Assembly: GCA_937928165.1 (NCBI GenBank) | Contig: CALFVT010000004.1 | Span: 186,001 to 250,000, forward strand | Direction: 5' to 3' | Source: an uncultured Caulobacterales bacterium | Lineage (GTDB): Bacteria; Pseudomonadota; Alphaproteobacteria; Caulobacterales; Maricaulaceae | DNA: 64,000 bases | Shown: positions 40,811 through 50,803 of the stretch, piece after piece | How the letters are laid out: every line of letters starts with the position of its first letter | Numbering within the stretch: the stretch's first letter is position 1 | Program-made: the position numbers and the translations under genes | The notes under the pieces: model-generated | Databases searched by the model: none | What the model saw: only the letters and a program-made list of their open reading frames with translations | Told to the model about the DNA's origin: nothing

Positions 40811-43800
40811 TTATTTATCTACCTTAATCAAAGCTTTAACCGCGCGTTCTACACCTCGAAGACGCGCTTTCGGCGTTTCAAAATTACCTTTCACCAAGAT
40901 AGTTTGATCCGGCCTTAACCGCCAACCATGATTATTCGTTATCGCAAGCATAATGACGGAGCCGTCTGTCACGTCCTTATGCCGAATACTCAACACAACG
41001 CCTTTCGCCCCAGCGTCAATTTTTTCAACATGAGCCAGGCGGCATAAGCGTTTGATTTTCATAACCTTTAAGAGACTATCCACTTCGTCAGGTAAAGCGC
41101 CAAAGCGGTCAATGAGCTCTGCCGCAAGGGCATCACTTTCTCGGTCATTGGAAATATCAGATATTCTGCGGTAGGTTGCAAGGCGCAGGTTAAGGTCTTC
41201 AATATAGCTTTCGGGAATTAAAATCGGTATGCCGACATTGACTTGCGGGGACCAGGATTGATCGAGCAAGCTCTCCTCTCCTTTAAGCTCCGCCACCGCT
41301 TCTTCGAGCATATGTTGATAAAGCTCCACGCCCAGTTCTTTGATATGGCCGGACTGTTCCTCACCCAACGGGTTTCCGCCGCCGCGCATATCCAGATCAT
41401 GGCTCGCCAGGGTAAAACCCGCCCCAAGGCTATCGAGGGACTGCAGCACTTTAAGCCGTTGCCGCGCATTGGGCGTGGCGATATTGGCTTCAGGCATCGT
41501 CATATAGGCATAGGCGCGGGTTTTAGAGCGCCCCACACGCCCGCGCATTTGGTAAAGCTGCGCGAGGCCGAAACGATCTGCGCGGTAGATAATCATGGTA
41601 TTGGCCCGCGGCACGTCAATGCCGCTTTCGATAATCGAGGTGGCGAGGAGCACATCATATGAGCCTTCATAAAAGGCGGTCATAATATCTTCGAGATCCG
41701 TTGGCGCCATTTGGCCATGGGCCGTAATAAACTTAACTTCGGGCACATGATTACGCAGGAAGTCTTCAAGGCGGCTGAGGTCTGAGATGCGCGGGGCAAT
41801 GAAAAAGCTCTGCCCGCCGCGATATTTCTCCCGTAAAAGCGCTTTACGCAAGGTCACTGTGTCAAATCCTGACACAAAGGTCCTCACCGCTAAACGGTCG
41901 ACGGGCGGCGTTGCGATTAGGCTTAGATCGCGAATACCCGTAAGGGCCATTTGCAAGGTGCGCGGAATCGGCGTCGCAGTTAAAGTCATAACATGGACAT
42001 CGGCGCGGAAAGATTTAAGGCGCTCTTTATGTTTCACTCCAAAGCGCTGCTCTTCATCAACAATGACCATGCCAAGATTATCAAATTTCACCGATTGTGA
42101 CAGCAAAGCATGAGTGCCAATAACAATATCGCATTGTCCATCGGTCAAAGCCTGTAAAGTCTCGCGCCTTTGCTTAGCCCCCACAAGCCGAGAGAGTTGC
42201 CGCACATTGACAGGCCAGCCTTTAAACCGCGCCGCAAATGTATTGAAATGTTGACGGGCTAAAAGCGTTGTCGGGGCAATGATTGCCACTTGCCGCCCGC
42301 TCATAGCCGTAATGAACGCTCCGCGCAAGGCAACCTCAGTTTTGCCAAAACCCACATCACCGCAAATCAGGCGGTCCATGGGCGTGCCTTTTTCAAGATC
42401 GCTCACAACATCATCAATCGCTGCGAGTTGGTCATCAGTTTCCATATAAGGAAAGCGCGTGCAAAATTCTGAGAAGTCTTGGCTATCCGTTTGAATAGGA
42501 TCAGTTTTTCGCATCGCCCGCTTAGCCGCAATTTTAATCAGCTCACCCGCCATGTCTTGCAGCTTTTTCTTAGCCTTGGCCTTACGGGACTGCCATGCCG
42601 CGCCGCCGAGGCGGTCAAGCACAGGGTTCTCTCCCGCCGCGCCATACATGGATAAAAGTTCTATATTTTCAACAGGCAAATAAAGCCGCGCATCACCTGC
42701 ATATTCAAGCTCGAGGCAATCATGGGGTGCGCCGGAAACATTGAGGGTTTTAAGCCCGATATAACGGCCTAATCCGTGATCTATATGAATAATGAGATCA
42801 TTCGGCTTCAACGCCGTCGCTTCGGAGATAAAGTTTTTAGCTTTACGGCGGCGGGCACGGTTTACAAGACGGTCGCCAAGAATATCCTGCTCTGAGAGAA
42901 CAATAAGATCACCAAAAACAAAGCCTTGCTCTATTGGCAATATTGTGCGCTTTGCATCCCCCGGCTTTAAGGCGTCAAACTCACCGCTTGTGATTTGCCC
43001 TGTAATTAGGTCATGATCGGCCAATACACCGCCCAGCCGTTCAGACGAGCCTTGCGTCCAAGAGGCTAAAAGCAAAACCTTTCCGCTTCGCATTTGTTCT
43101 TTTATATAATCTGCTGCCGCGTCAAAGACATTAATCGCATCAGTTTGGCGCTCTACAAGGAAGTTACGCCCAAGCCGTCCGCCAAAATCAACACGGTCTT
43201 CATCGCTATCAATTAAAAAAGGTGAATTAAACCGGCAGCGATATGTTGCTGTTTTCTGCGTAAAGCTTTCCGGGGAAAGATAAAAGCTGTCAATCGGAAC
43301 AGGACGAAACACGCCTGCCGTTTTGGCCGGATCACCGGAACCCGTTTCACTTTGCTTTAAATGCTGCTCACGGGCCTCAAAGTAATCGACAACTAAGTCA
43401 TAGCGCTCATGATGAGCGGCTTCTAATTGGCCATCATGTATAATTAAGCTATTTTTTGGGATGTAATCAAAAAGAGTTTCAAGGGCAGGATAAAAAAGCG
43501 GCAGAAAGCTCTCAATGCCTTGAGGCCGAATCCCGTCTTTAATTTGGGCATATATCGGGTCTTGACCAATGCCGCCGCCAAAGGTTTCAATATAGGCTTT
43601 ACGAAAATGAGCGGTTTGGACAGCCCGTAGTAAAACTTCACTAACGGGCGATAAAACTAAACGAGGTAGTTTTTCAACGGAGCGCTGTGTCTCTACGTTA
43701 AAGCGGCGCAGAGTTTCAATCTCATCACCAAAAAAATCAATCCGGACAGGCCGCGCATTGCCCGGCGGAAATAAATCAATCAACCCCCCGCGCACCGCAT

Positions 43801-44302
43801 AATCGCCCGGGTCCATAACGGAGGCTGTGCGGGAAAATCCATTATCTGTAAGATATGATAATAAGGCCTCACGGTCGACAGTTTTACCGGGGCGTAGCAC
43901 AAACCCAGCGCGAGATATCACCTCACGCGGCGCAACTTTTTGGGAAATCGCTGCAATGGTCGTGATGATAATAACAGGTGTGTCCGCCTTCCAATGACTC
44001 AGCGCAAACAACCCCCTCGCCCGTTTTGCCGCCAAAGACTTCGCCGGAGAAATGCGGTCATAGGGTAAGACGTCCCAAGCCGGTATTAAAAGCGTTTTTA
44101 AATCCGGGTGAAAATAACGGCAGGCGGTTTGAAAGGCGGCGGCGCGGCTGTCATCACGGGCGATAAACATAACAACATTACCGCTATTATTTTTTATATT
44201 CCGCTTCAGCGCCTGCCCGCAGAGATAGGCATCAAGCCCTTCGGGCATACCCCCAGCATGAAGCCGCATGTCGGGGCCAGCATATCGGTCCATTTGTAGC
44301 AT
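40811..44302 (-). CDS. mfd: Transcription-repair coupling factor
   Basis: Mfd removes stalled RNA polymerase and recruits UvrA for transcription-coupled repair. The 1163-aa protein has the UvrB-homology N-terminus (GGLIDLFPPGNARPVRIDFFGDEI), the RNAP-interaction domain (LKPNDLIIHIDHGLGRYIGL) and a RecG-like translocase. The translocase shows Walker A GDVGFGKTEVALR, DEEQRFG and ATPIPRT, and a TRCF domain ends the protein. Length is typical. The small sdhE gene is immediately upstream (5-bp gap), probably co-transcribed, and recG is divergent beyond it. Confidence 0.97.
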   Translation of the reverse strand: MLQMDRYAGPDMRLHAGGMPEGLDAYLCGQALKRNIKNNSGNVVMFIARDDSRAAAFQTACRYFHPDLKTLLIPAWDVLPYDRISPAKSLAAKRARGLFALSHWKADTPVIIITTIAAISQKVAPREVISRAGFVLRPGKTVDREALLSYLTDNGFSRTASVMDPGDYAVRGGLIDLFPPGNARPVRIDFFGDEIETLRRFNVETQRSVEKLPRLVLSPVSEVLLRAVQTAHFRKAYIETFGGGIGQDPIYAQIKDGIRPQGIESFLPLFYPALETLFDYIPKNSLIIHDGQLEAAHHERYDLVVDYFEAREQHLKQSETGSGDPAKTAGVFRPVPIDSFYLSPESFTQKTATYRCRFNSPFLIDSDEDRVDFGGRLGRNFLVERQTDAINVFDAAADYIKEQMRSGKVLLLASWTQGSSERLGGVLADHDLITGQITSGEFDALKPGDAKRTILPIEQGFVFGDLIVLSEQDILGDRLVNRARRRKAKNFISEATALKPNDLIIHIDHGLGRYIGLKTLNVSGAPHDCLELEYAGDARLYLPVENIELLSMYGAAGENPVLDRLGGAAWQSRKAKAKKKLQDMAGELIKIAAKRAMRKTDPIQTDSQDFSEFCTRFPYMETDDQLAAIDDVVSDLEKGTPMDRLICGDVGFGKTEVALRGAFITAMSGRQVAIIAPTTLLARQHFNTFAARFKGWPVNVRQLSRLVGAKQRRETLQALTDGQCDIVIGTHALLSQSVKFDNLGMVIVDEEQRFGVKHKERLKSFRADVHVMTLTATPIPRTLQMALTGIRDLSLIATPPVDRLAVRTFVSGFDTVTLRKALLREKYRGGQSFFIAPRISDLSRLEDFLRNHVPEVKFITAHGQMAPTDLEDIMTAFYEGSYDVLLATSIIESGIDVPRANTMIIYRADRFGLAQLYQMRGRVGRSKTRAYAYMTMPEANIATPNARQRLKVLQSLDSLGAGFTLASHDLDMRGGGNPLGEEQSGHIKELGVELYQHMLEEAVAELKGEESLLDQSWSPQVNVGIPILIPESYIEDLNLRLATYRRISDISNDRESDALAAELIDRFGALPDEVDSLLKVMKIKRLCRLAHVEKIDAGAKGVVLSIRHKDVTDGSVIMLAITNNHGWRLRPDQTILVKGNFETPKARLRGVERAVKALIKVDK

Positions 44303-44307
44303 ATAGA

Positions 44308-44562
44308 TTAGGCGATAGGATTAAAGGCGCGGAGCTTGCCTAAAAGCGGCGTGTCATAATTGGCGGGTACAGGCGTTTTATGCGTGATCCAGTCATAAAT
44401 ATCGTGATCTTTTGCGCCCAGTAGGTCTTCAAACATGATGATCTCTGCATCTGATAAATCATGGATATGTGCTTTAGCAAAGCCGCCCAGAATCAAATCT
44501 GCTTCTTTAAAGCCGCGGTAATTCGCGCGGTAGACTAGCCGTTTTTTTCGTATCTCATCCAT
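44308..44562 (-). CDS. sdhE: FAD assembly factor SdhE (DUF339)
   Basis: This 84-aa protein matches SdhE/SDHAF2, which promotes covalent flavinylation of succinate dehydrogenase SdhA. The conserved RGFKEADLILGGF (RGxxE motif) and DLLGAKDHDIYDWIT are present. SdhE is often found beside mfd and recG in alphaproteobacteria, as here. Confidence 0.9.
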   Translation of the reverse strand: MDEIRKKRLVYRANYRGFKEADLILGGFAKAHIHDLSDAEIIMFEDLLGAKDHDIYDWITHKTPVPANYDTPLLGKLRAFNPIA

Positions 44563-44657
44563 GAAACACCCTTTCTGGCTTTGACTTAAAGAAATAGCAG
44601 CGGGCTGTCACTATCCCAGTGCTTTTAATACGCATAAAATCTGGTTATGGTTCACCC

Positions 44658-46760
44658 ATGAGACCCGATCGCTTATTTCCTCTTTTCGCCGACGTCAGCG
44701 CCCTAAAAGGCGTAGGTCCGCGCGTCAAAGAGGCCTTAGGTCGCGCCTTTGGTTTGCGGGTGAAAGATTTACTCTTAACCCCGCCCGCAAATATTATTGA
44801 CCGCAGCTACCGCCCGCCTTTATCGGGGGCTAAAGCAGATGAAATTGGCACATTTAACATTACCGTCGCAAGCCACATGCCCGCCTCTAGCCGTGCGCGC
44901 CCCTACCGCATCCGCGCCTTTGATGACACGGGCGATATCATGCTCGTCTTTTTCAAAGCCCGCGCAGATTATTTACGGCGTATCCTGCCCGAAGGTGGAC
45001 AGCGGATAATCTCCGGCAAAACCGAAGTGTTTAATGCCCAGCTTCAAATGACCCATCCTGACCTCATTTTAACCCATGAGCAAGCCAAGACCATGCAGCT
45101 TTATGAACCGCAATATGGGCTCACCCAAGGGCTATCGCAAAAGGTTGCACAAAAGATCATCCACCAAGCCTTACTCCATCACCAAGCGAGCTTACGGCAA
45201 TTTGGCCCAACGCCAGAATGGTTATCAGATAGCTTTCTGTCCAAACAAGATTGGCCAAGCCATGACAAAGCGCTTACGCTTTTACATGCACCCGAACACC
45301 CGACAGACCCGCTGATTGGCGCGCCTGCACGTACGCGCCTAGCCTATGATGAAATCTTCGCCAAACAGCTCGCCATTGCTTTGGTGCGCAAACGCAATAA
45401 ACGCCAAAGAGGCCAAACCCATAAAGCCAGCGGCAGCTATGTGAAAGATGTCTTGGGTGCGGCCCCTTTCCCGCCGACAAATGCGCAAAACCGCGCCTTT
45501 GAGGAAATCAAAGCCGATCTTGAAAGTGAAACCCTGATGACGCGCCTCCTTCAAGGGGATGTCGGCGCAGGAAAAACCTTTGTCGCTGCCCTCACCGCCG
45601 CCCATGTCTGCGAAGCGGGCGCGCAAGTCGCTATCATGGCCCCCACCGAAGTTTTGGCTCGTCAGCACCTTATCAGCCTGCGCAGCTTTTTAGAGCCTGC
45701 CGGCCTGACCGTCGAAGCTATGACGGGCCGGGATAAAGGGCAAAGCCGTAAGGCACTGAATACAGGCCTCGCGGAAGGCTATATCGACGTGATCGTCGGC
45801 ACACATGCGCTGTTCCAAGAGAGTACGGAATTTAAAAACCTTGGCCTTGTCATCATAGACGAGCAACACCGCTTTGGGGTGCATGATCGCCTCAAGCTCA
45901 CCCATAAGGGCGAAAGTCCTGATTTGCTTGTCATGACCGCCACGCCTATACCGCGCACCCTCGCCCTCACCGCCTATGGGGATTTGGATATTTCTATTTT
46001 GGACGAGAAGCCTGCGGGCCGCCGCCCGATTGATACGCGCATAATCGCTATGCAAAAACATGACCAAGTCCTTGCTGGGATACAGCGCGCGATTACGCGC
46101 GGCGAGCAAGTCTATTGGGTTTGCCCCCTTGTTGAAGATAGCGAAATCATGGACTTAACCTCTGTGGAAGACCGCTACCGGGAGCTTTCCGCCCATTTCG
46201 GCGATCAGGTCGCGGTTATTCATGGTCGTATGAAAGCCCAAGAAAAAGAAGATGTCGCCGCACGCTTTAAGGCGGGAGAATTTAAAGTCCTTGTCGCGAC
46301 AACAGTCATCGAAGTTGGTGTGGATGCCCCCAATGCAACCATCATTATCATTGAACATGCGGAGCGGTTTGGCCTCGCCCAACTCCATCAATTGCGCGGG
46401 CGCGTGGGGCGCTCTGATAAGCAATCGACTTGCTTGCTACTTTATAAAGGCCCGCTTGGAACTGCAGGTAAATCACGGCTGGAGATCATGCGCCAATCGG
46501 AAGACGGGTTTTTAATCGCCGAAAAGGACTGGGAGCTTCGCGGCTCTGGTGATCTTTTAGGGGCAAGGCAAAGCGGCTTGCCCGCATTCAGCCTTGCAGA
46601 CATGGATAAGCATAAGTCCTTGCTCGAAACGGCCATTAAAGACGCCCGTATACTTGTTGACCAAGACCCAGGCTTGACATCACCACGCGGAGAAGCCGCC
46701 CGCATTTTGCTCTATTTGTTCGATCAAGATTTTGGAGTTGAGCTTTTGAAAGCGGGTTAA
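44658..46760 (+). CDS. recG: ATP-dependent DNA helicase RecG
   Basis: RecG remodels stalled forks and branched DNA. I start it at the ATG at 44658 ([20 protein letters not shown]), matching family N-termini; a GTG at 44619 lies in frame upstream. The 700-aa product has the wedge/OB domain ([14 protein letters not shown]), Walker [36 protein letters not shown] and helicase motif [11 protein letters not shown]. It is divergent from sdhE-mfd and converges with DUF502. Confidence 0.97.
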   Translation: MRPDRLFPLFADVSALKGVGPRVKEALGRAFGLRVKDLLLTPPANIIDRSYRPPLSGAKADEIGTFNITVASHMPASSRARPYRIRAFDDTGDIMLVFFKARADYLRRILPEGGQRIISGKTEVFNAQLQMTHPDLILTHEQAKTMQLYEPQYGLTQGLSQKVAQKIIHQALLHHQASLRQFGPTPEWLSDSFLSKQDWPSHDKALTLLHAPEHPTDPLIGAPARTRLAYDEIFAKQLAIALVRKRNKRQRGQTHKASGSYVKDVLGAAPFPPTNAQNRAFEEIKADLESETLMTRLLQGDVGAGKTFVAALTAAHVCEAGAQVAIMAPTEVLARQHLISLRSFLEPAGLTVEAMTGRDKGQSRKALNTGLAEGYIDVIVGTHALFQESTEFKNLGLVIIDEQHRFGVHDRLKLTHKGESPDLLVMTATPIPRTLALTAYGDLDISILDEKPAGRRPIDTRIIAMQKHDQVLAGIQRAITRGEQVYWVCPLVEDSEIMDLTSVEDRYRELSAHFGDQVAVIHGRMKAQEKEDVAARFKAGEFKVLVATTVIEVGVDAPNATIIIIEHAERFGLAQLHQLRGRVGRSDKQSTCLLLYKGPLGTAGKSRLEIMRQSEDGFLIAEKDWELRGSGDLLGARQSGLPAFSLADMDKHKSLLETAIKDARILVDQDPGLTSPRGEAARILLYLFDQDFGVELLKAG

Positions 46761-46764
46761 GCGC

Positions 46765-47469
46765 CTAAGCGCCGTTTTTAGGCTTAAATAATCGGCGCGG
46801 TTTCTTCTCATCATCATCATCAGGCGCCCCATCATCATTCGATGCGACCATGCCACCTGAGATAATCAATTTCACCCCTTCTTCGGGTGTCATATCCAAT
46901 ATCTTAAGCTCATCACGTTTTGAAAATAGTAAAAATCCAGAGGTTGGGTTGGGCGTTGTCGGAACAAATACACAAACATGGCCGTGCTCTAAATGGGTTT
47001 TCGGCGCACCCTTAAGGTCAGAGGTAATAAATCCAACCGCCCAAAGCCCTGGGCGCGGATATTCGAGCAGGCAAACCTCTTGAAACGCTGTATCTTTTTG
47101 GGCCGCAACAACATTGACGATTTGTTTAAGCGCACCATAAATATTAGACACGACCGGTAGCCGCGCAACAATACGTTCTCCGTAACCAATCACAGAGCGG
47201 CCAATAAAGTTTGAGGCAAGCGTACCCAAAAGCCAAAGTCCAACTAATCCAATTAAAAGTCCGATCCCCGGGATCGCAAATCCGATATAGTTTTTTGGAT
47301 TCCAAATTGGTGGCAAGTAACGCAGGACAAAGCCGTCAACTCCAGTTACAACCCAGCTTATGAAAGTAATTGTCGCCGCGACCGGCAAGACAACAATGAA
47401 ACCTGTAATAATTCCGTTTCGAATACTTCGAAACAGGCTCTTGTTTTCATCAATATTTGGTTTACTCAT
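46765..47469 (-). CDS. DUF502 membrane protein
   Basis: This 234-aa inner-membrane protein has two long hydrophobic segments (about 17-42 and 62-85) and the conserved cytosolic part of DUF502 (VVSNIYGALKQIVNVV, FVPTTPNPTSGFLLF). The tail is rich in Asp and Lys. The family is widespread in bacteria and plants (LCV-like); biochemical role unknown. It converges with recG (five-base gap). Confidence 0.88.
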   Translation of the reverse strand: MSKPNIDENKSLFRSIRNGIITGFIVVLPVAATITFISWVVTGVDGFVLRYLPPIWNPKNYIGFAIPGIGLLIGLVGLWLLGTLASNFIGRSVIGYGERIVARLPVVSNIYGALKQIVNVVAAQKDTAFQEVCLLEYPRPGLWAVGFITSDLKGAPKTHLEHGHVCVFVPTTPNPTSGFLLFSKRDELKILDMTPEEGVKLIISGGMVASNDDGAPDDDDEKKPRRLFKPKNGA

Positions 47470-47565
47470 GGGTTTTCCATTACAATGATCTCATTTGACA
47501 CATAGGCTTAAACAGATAAGGGTGAAAGCCGTTTAATCAATCTTCAAAAATATTTAATATCGCAT

Positions 47566-48771
47566 ATGACAATATTTGATCTCATCAAACGCTATAAATG
47601 GATCTTTGCGAGCTTATTCGCATTGATTATATGTGCGGCTGGAGTATTCTATATTTACAGCGATGACATCTTTCAATCCATACAAGATCCCGGCCAGCCT
47701 TTTCAGACCTATGAAAAGCCGCTTAGGCCCAATTACGCAGAGCACGAATCATGGATCGCCAAACCTGATTTGGCATCTGACCCGTTTTTACACCCCACCT
47801 TAGCGGATGTATTTGTCATCGTGCCAACGGTCTATAAAGGGGGCGAGCATTGGAACCTGCCCGTTGATGACACTCGGCGCATAGAAAAACTCAACCGCAT
47901 TACGCGCCCTAATTATGTCGATGCATTTATGGATGTCGGGCGGCTATATGCACCCTATTACCGCCAAGCCTCTCTCTATAGTTTCATGACGGCCCGGGAA
48001 GATGCACAACGCGCCCAAGACCTTGCTTATATAGATGTAAAAGCCGCTTTTGAGCTTTTCTTGAAAAACAATCCGCCAGAGCGCCCGATTATTATCACGG
48101 GCTATAATCAAGGGGCTTTACACGCCACACGCATAATTGCCGATTATTTCCAAGGGCCCCTCAAAGATAAGCTCGCAGCGGCCTATATTATTGGGCATCC
48201 TGTACCTATGGATTTATTTGAAACTGAGCTCTCGCAAACGCCGCCTTGTGAAACCGAGAATGACACGGGCTGCGTGATTGCTTTTGGAGCTTTCTTCCCT
48301 AAAGACAGCGCCTTAGCCGAACGGTTTGCTGAACGGTTATTAGTCAGGACTCGCAGTGGTTATAAAGCCGCCGAGGGACGGGACCTATTATGCACCAATC
48401 CTTTATTATGGAACCGGTCAGAGGATTACGCGCCAAGCCGGCTTCATAAAGGCGGCGTTGCGGCCCAAGGCTTAGAACCTGAAACGCGCCCAGCGCCCAT
48501 TGCAAAACTTGTCGGTGCACAATGCCAAGGCGGGCTGTTACTTGTCGATAAGCCCAAAAACAGTCTATTTCACCGCCCATTAAAATTAGGCGGTAAATTT
48601 CGAACCCTCCCGTCAAATTTATTTTACGAAGATTTACGCCTTAATGCGCTTATGCGGGTCAACGCCCTCATAGATTCGGGACGCCTTCCCAAGCGCGTAG
48701 AAAAATTGGAGGGTTTCGATGTGATTGACCTTGTCGACAGCCCTGTAACGCCCGTTAAGCCCGGAAATTAG
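47566..48771 (+). CDS. DUF3089 alpha/beta-hydrolase-like protein with nucleophile changed to Asn
   Basis: This 401-aa protein has an N-terminal membrane anchor (about 12-31) and then the DUF3089 fold: DVFVIVPTVYKGGEHWN, VGRLYAPYYRQASL and IIITGYNQGALHATRII. In the family the nucleophile elbow normally reads GHSQG, but here it is GYNQG, so Asn181 replaces the catalytic Ser. The protein is otherwise full length and in frame, so it looks like a pseudoenzyme or one using a different chemistry. It converges on kdsA. Confidence 0.8.
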   Translation: MTIFDLIKRYKWIFASLFALIICAAGVFYIYSDDIFQSIQDPGQPFQTYEKPLRPNYAEHESWIAKPDLASDPFLHPTLADVFVIVPTVYKGGEHWNLPVDDTRRIEKLNRITRPNYVDAFMDVGRLYAPYYRQASLYSFMTAREDAQRAQDLAYIDVKAAFELFLKNNPPERPIIITGYNQGALHATRIIADYFQGPLKDKLAAAYIIGHPVPMDLFETELSQTPPCETENDTGCVIAFGAFFPKDSALAERFAERLLVRTRSGYKAAEGRDLLCTNPLLWNRSEDYAPSRLHKGGVAAQGLEPETRPAPIAKLVGAQCQGGLLLVDKPKNSLFHRPLKLGGKFRTLPSNLFYEDLRLNALMRVNALIDSGRLPKRVEKLEGFDVIDLVDSPVTPVKPGN

Positions 48772-48776
48772 CTCTC

Positions 48777-49625
48777 TTAGATAACGACATTTCGTATAGC
48801 CGATAATACCGTCAATAAATCTTTTGCAACGCCTATTGGCAGGCAGCTTGGAGCATCACAAAGCGCCGCATCAGGATTGCTGTGAAACTCAAGGAAAACG
48901 CCGTCAGCCCCCGCAGCGACCGCTGCCTTAGCAATAAGACTAACGCCGCTTCGCCGCCCACCCGTTGACGCTCCGCCTGTCCGTGGATCGGCTCCCGGTA
49001 ATTGCACCGCATGGGTCGCATCAATCGTTACAGGCGCGCCAAGCTTTTGCATTTCCGAAATCGCCAAAGGGTCGACAATAAGGTTATTATAACCAAAACT
49101 TGTGCCCCGTTCACAAAGAATAACAAGCTCTCGGGATGTGACCTCATGAATTTTACGCATGATGTTTTTGCAATCCCACGGCGCTAGGAATTGCCCTTTT
49201 TTCACCTGTATAAGCCCGCCCGCTTTATCGGCCGCCTTGGCCGCCGCAATTACAAGATCAGTTTGGCGGCATAGAAAAGCCGGGATTTGCACGATATCAG
49301 CAATGCTAGCCACGGGTTTAGCCTGTTCGGGGCCGTGAATATCCGTACAAATTGGAACGCCAAGTTCGGATTTAATATCGGCTAAAAGTGCAAGGCCTGC
49401 TTCAAGGCCGGGGCCGCGAAAAGATTTAATCGAGGAGCGATTCGCTTTATCAAAACTCGCTTTGAAGACATAAGGCAAGCCAAGCTCTGTGCAGGCCTGT
49501 TTAAGGACCCTCCCAACTGTTAAAGCTTCTTCACGGCTTTCGAGTACATTGCACCCTGCAATCACAGCCAATGGCAGGCCAGCCCCAATCGTCCAGTTAT
49601 ATTGCGGTAATGATAATTCAGACAT
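48777..49625 (-). CDS. kdsA: 3-deoxy-8-phosphooctulonate (KDO-8-P) synthase
   Basis: KdsA condenses PEP with arabinose 5-phosphate to form Kdo 8-phosphate for lipid A core. The 282-aa TIM barrel shows PICTDIHGPEQ, QIPAFLCRQTDLV, VKKGQFLAPWD and EFHSNPDAALCD. The N-terminal motif is AGCNVLES; the Asn at the position that is Cys in metal-dependent enzymes points to the metal-independent class. In many relatives kdsA follows pyrG; here it stands apart. Confidence 0.96.
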   Translation of the reverse strand: MSELSLPQYNWTIGAGLPLAVIAGCNVLESREEALTVGRVLKQACTELGLPYVFKASFDKANRSSIKSFRGPGLEAGLALLADIKSELGVPICTDIHGPEQAKPVASIADIVQIPAFLCRQTDLVIAAAKAADKAGGLIQVKKGQFLAPWDCKNIMRKIHEVTSRELVILCERGTSFGYNNLIVDPLAISEMQKLGAPVTIDATHAVQLPGADPRTGGASTGGRRSGVSLIAKAAVAAGADGVFLEFHSNPDAALCDAPSCLPIGVAKDLLTVLSAIRNVVI

Positions 49626-49741
49626 AAGATTATTCTTCTTTATTTACCTCTTCTTATCGAAGTTCATAGGGCTTGAAAAGGATGAAACAAACGGGTCACT
49701 GAAAACTGATGTTCTCACAAAATATTGCAGTAAAACAAGGC

Positions 49742-49769
49742 TTGAATGTCGCTTATGCTGGCCTATAGT
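49742..49769 (+). promoter_or_regulatory. Predicted promoter of the cysteine-synthase operon
   Basis: TTGAAT (49742-49747), a 16-bp spacer and TATAGT (49764-49769) form a sigma70-like promoter 35 bp before the ATG of the cysteine synthase gene. The 5' leader would be about 30 bases, leaving no room for a riboswitch. Confidence 0.45.
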
Positions 49770-49804
49770 CTGAAGCCTATAAACATGACTTTTGGAATCG
49801 CATT

Positions 49805-50803
49805 ATGCTGTCTACTTCTGTTCTCGACCTTATCGGAAACACGCCGCTTTTACGTTTAAATGAAGCGTCCAAACTAACGGGATGCGAGATTTACGGCAAA
49901 GCCGAGTTTTTAAATCCCGGACAATCCGTCAAAGACCGCGCTGCCCTTGGCATTATCCGCGCCGCAGAAGCTGCCGGCACATTAAAACCCGGCGGGGTTG
50001 TCGTTGAAGGCACAGCTGGAAATACGGGCATTGGCCTTGCTATGGTATGCTCGGCTTTGGGCTATCGCTGCAAAATTGTCATGCCGCGCACACAGAGCCA
50101 AGAGAAGAAAGATGCCGTTCGGTTGTTGGGGGCGGAACTCGTTGAAGTCGATGCTGTTCCCTATGCCAATCCCAATAATTATGTTCACATATCACAGCGC
50201 CTCGCAGAAGAACTTAATGAAAAAGAAGCAAACGGCGCTGTTTGGGCTAATCAGTTTGATAATACCGCCAACCGCCAAGCCCATTTCGATACAACTGGCC
50301 CCGAAATTTTTGAACAAACAAACGGGAAAATAGATGGTTTTATTTGCGCAGTCGGCTCCGGCGGAACCCTTGGCGGTGTCTCCCTCGCCCTGAAAGCCCG
50401 TAATCCGAATATTAAAATTGGCGTCGCTGACCCTTACGGCTCTAAGATGTTTTCCTATTATACGGACGGCACATTAGAATCCGAAGGCGGTTCCATCACC
50501 GAAGGGATTGGCCAAGGCCGGATTACGGCTAATCTTGAAGGGGTCATTGTTGATAAAGCTTACCGTATTCATGATAAAGAAGCCCTTGAGATTATTTTCT
50601 CGCTCAATCAACTTGAGGGTATATGCTTAGGCGGGTCATCAGGTATTAATATCGCAGGTGCCGTGCATCTCGCACGGGACCTTGGCCCTGGACATACGAT
50701 TGTTACAATTCTTTGTGACTACGGACAACGCTACCAGTCTAAGGTATATAACCCTGAATTTCTGCGCGAAAAAGGGCTTCCGGTTCCGGCATGGCTCACC
50801 TAG
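49805..50803 (+). CDS. Cysteine synthase (O-acetylserine sulfhydrylase)
   Basis: This PLP beta-synthase makes cysteine from O-acetylserine and sulfide. It has the PLP lysine in NPGQSVKDRAA, EGTAGNTGIGLA and AVGSGGTLGGVS. At 332 aa it resembles the longer CysK-like group found in alphaproteobacteria rather than enteric CysK (323) or CysM. The two downstream genes are also for sulfur amino acids, and the sulfurtransferase start overlaps this stop by 13 bp. Cystathionine beta-synthase activity cannot be excluded. Confidence 0.87.
   Translation: MLSTSVLDLIGNTPLLRLNEASKLTGCEIYGKAEFLNPGQSVKDRAALGIIRAAEAAGTLKPGGVVVEGTAGNTGIGLAMVCSALGYRCKIVMPRTQSQEKKDAVRLLGAELVEVDAVPYANPNNYVHISQRLAEELNEKEANGAVWANQFDNTANRQAHFDTTGPEIFEQTNGKIDGFICAVGSGGTLGGVSLALKARNPNIKIGVADPYGSKMFSYYTDGTLESEGGSITEGIGQGRITANLEGVIVDKAYRIHDKEALEIIFSLNQLEGICLGGSSGINIAGAVHLARDLGPGHTIVTILCDYGQRYQSKVYNPEFLREKGLPVPAWLT

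Noticed and set aside
46761-46800. Terminator hairpin between recG and DUF502
   Set aside because: GCCTAA/TTAGGC can pair but the stem is short, the loop long, and the T run lies inside the loop.
49626-49804. SAM riboswitch before the Cys/Met operon
   Set aside because: A promoter is predicted at 49742-49769 leaving a leader of about 30 bases, too short for any known SAM riboswitch; no conserved elements were seen.
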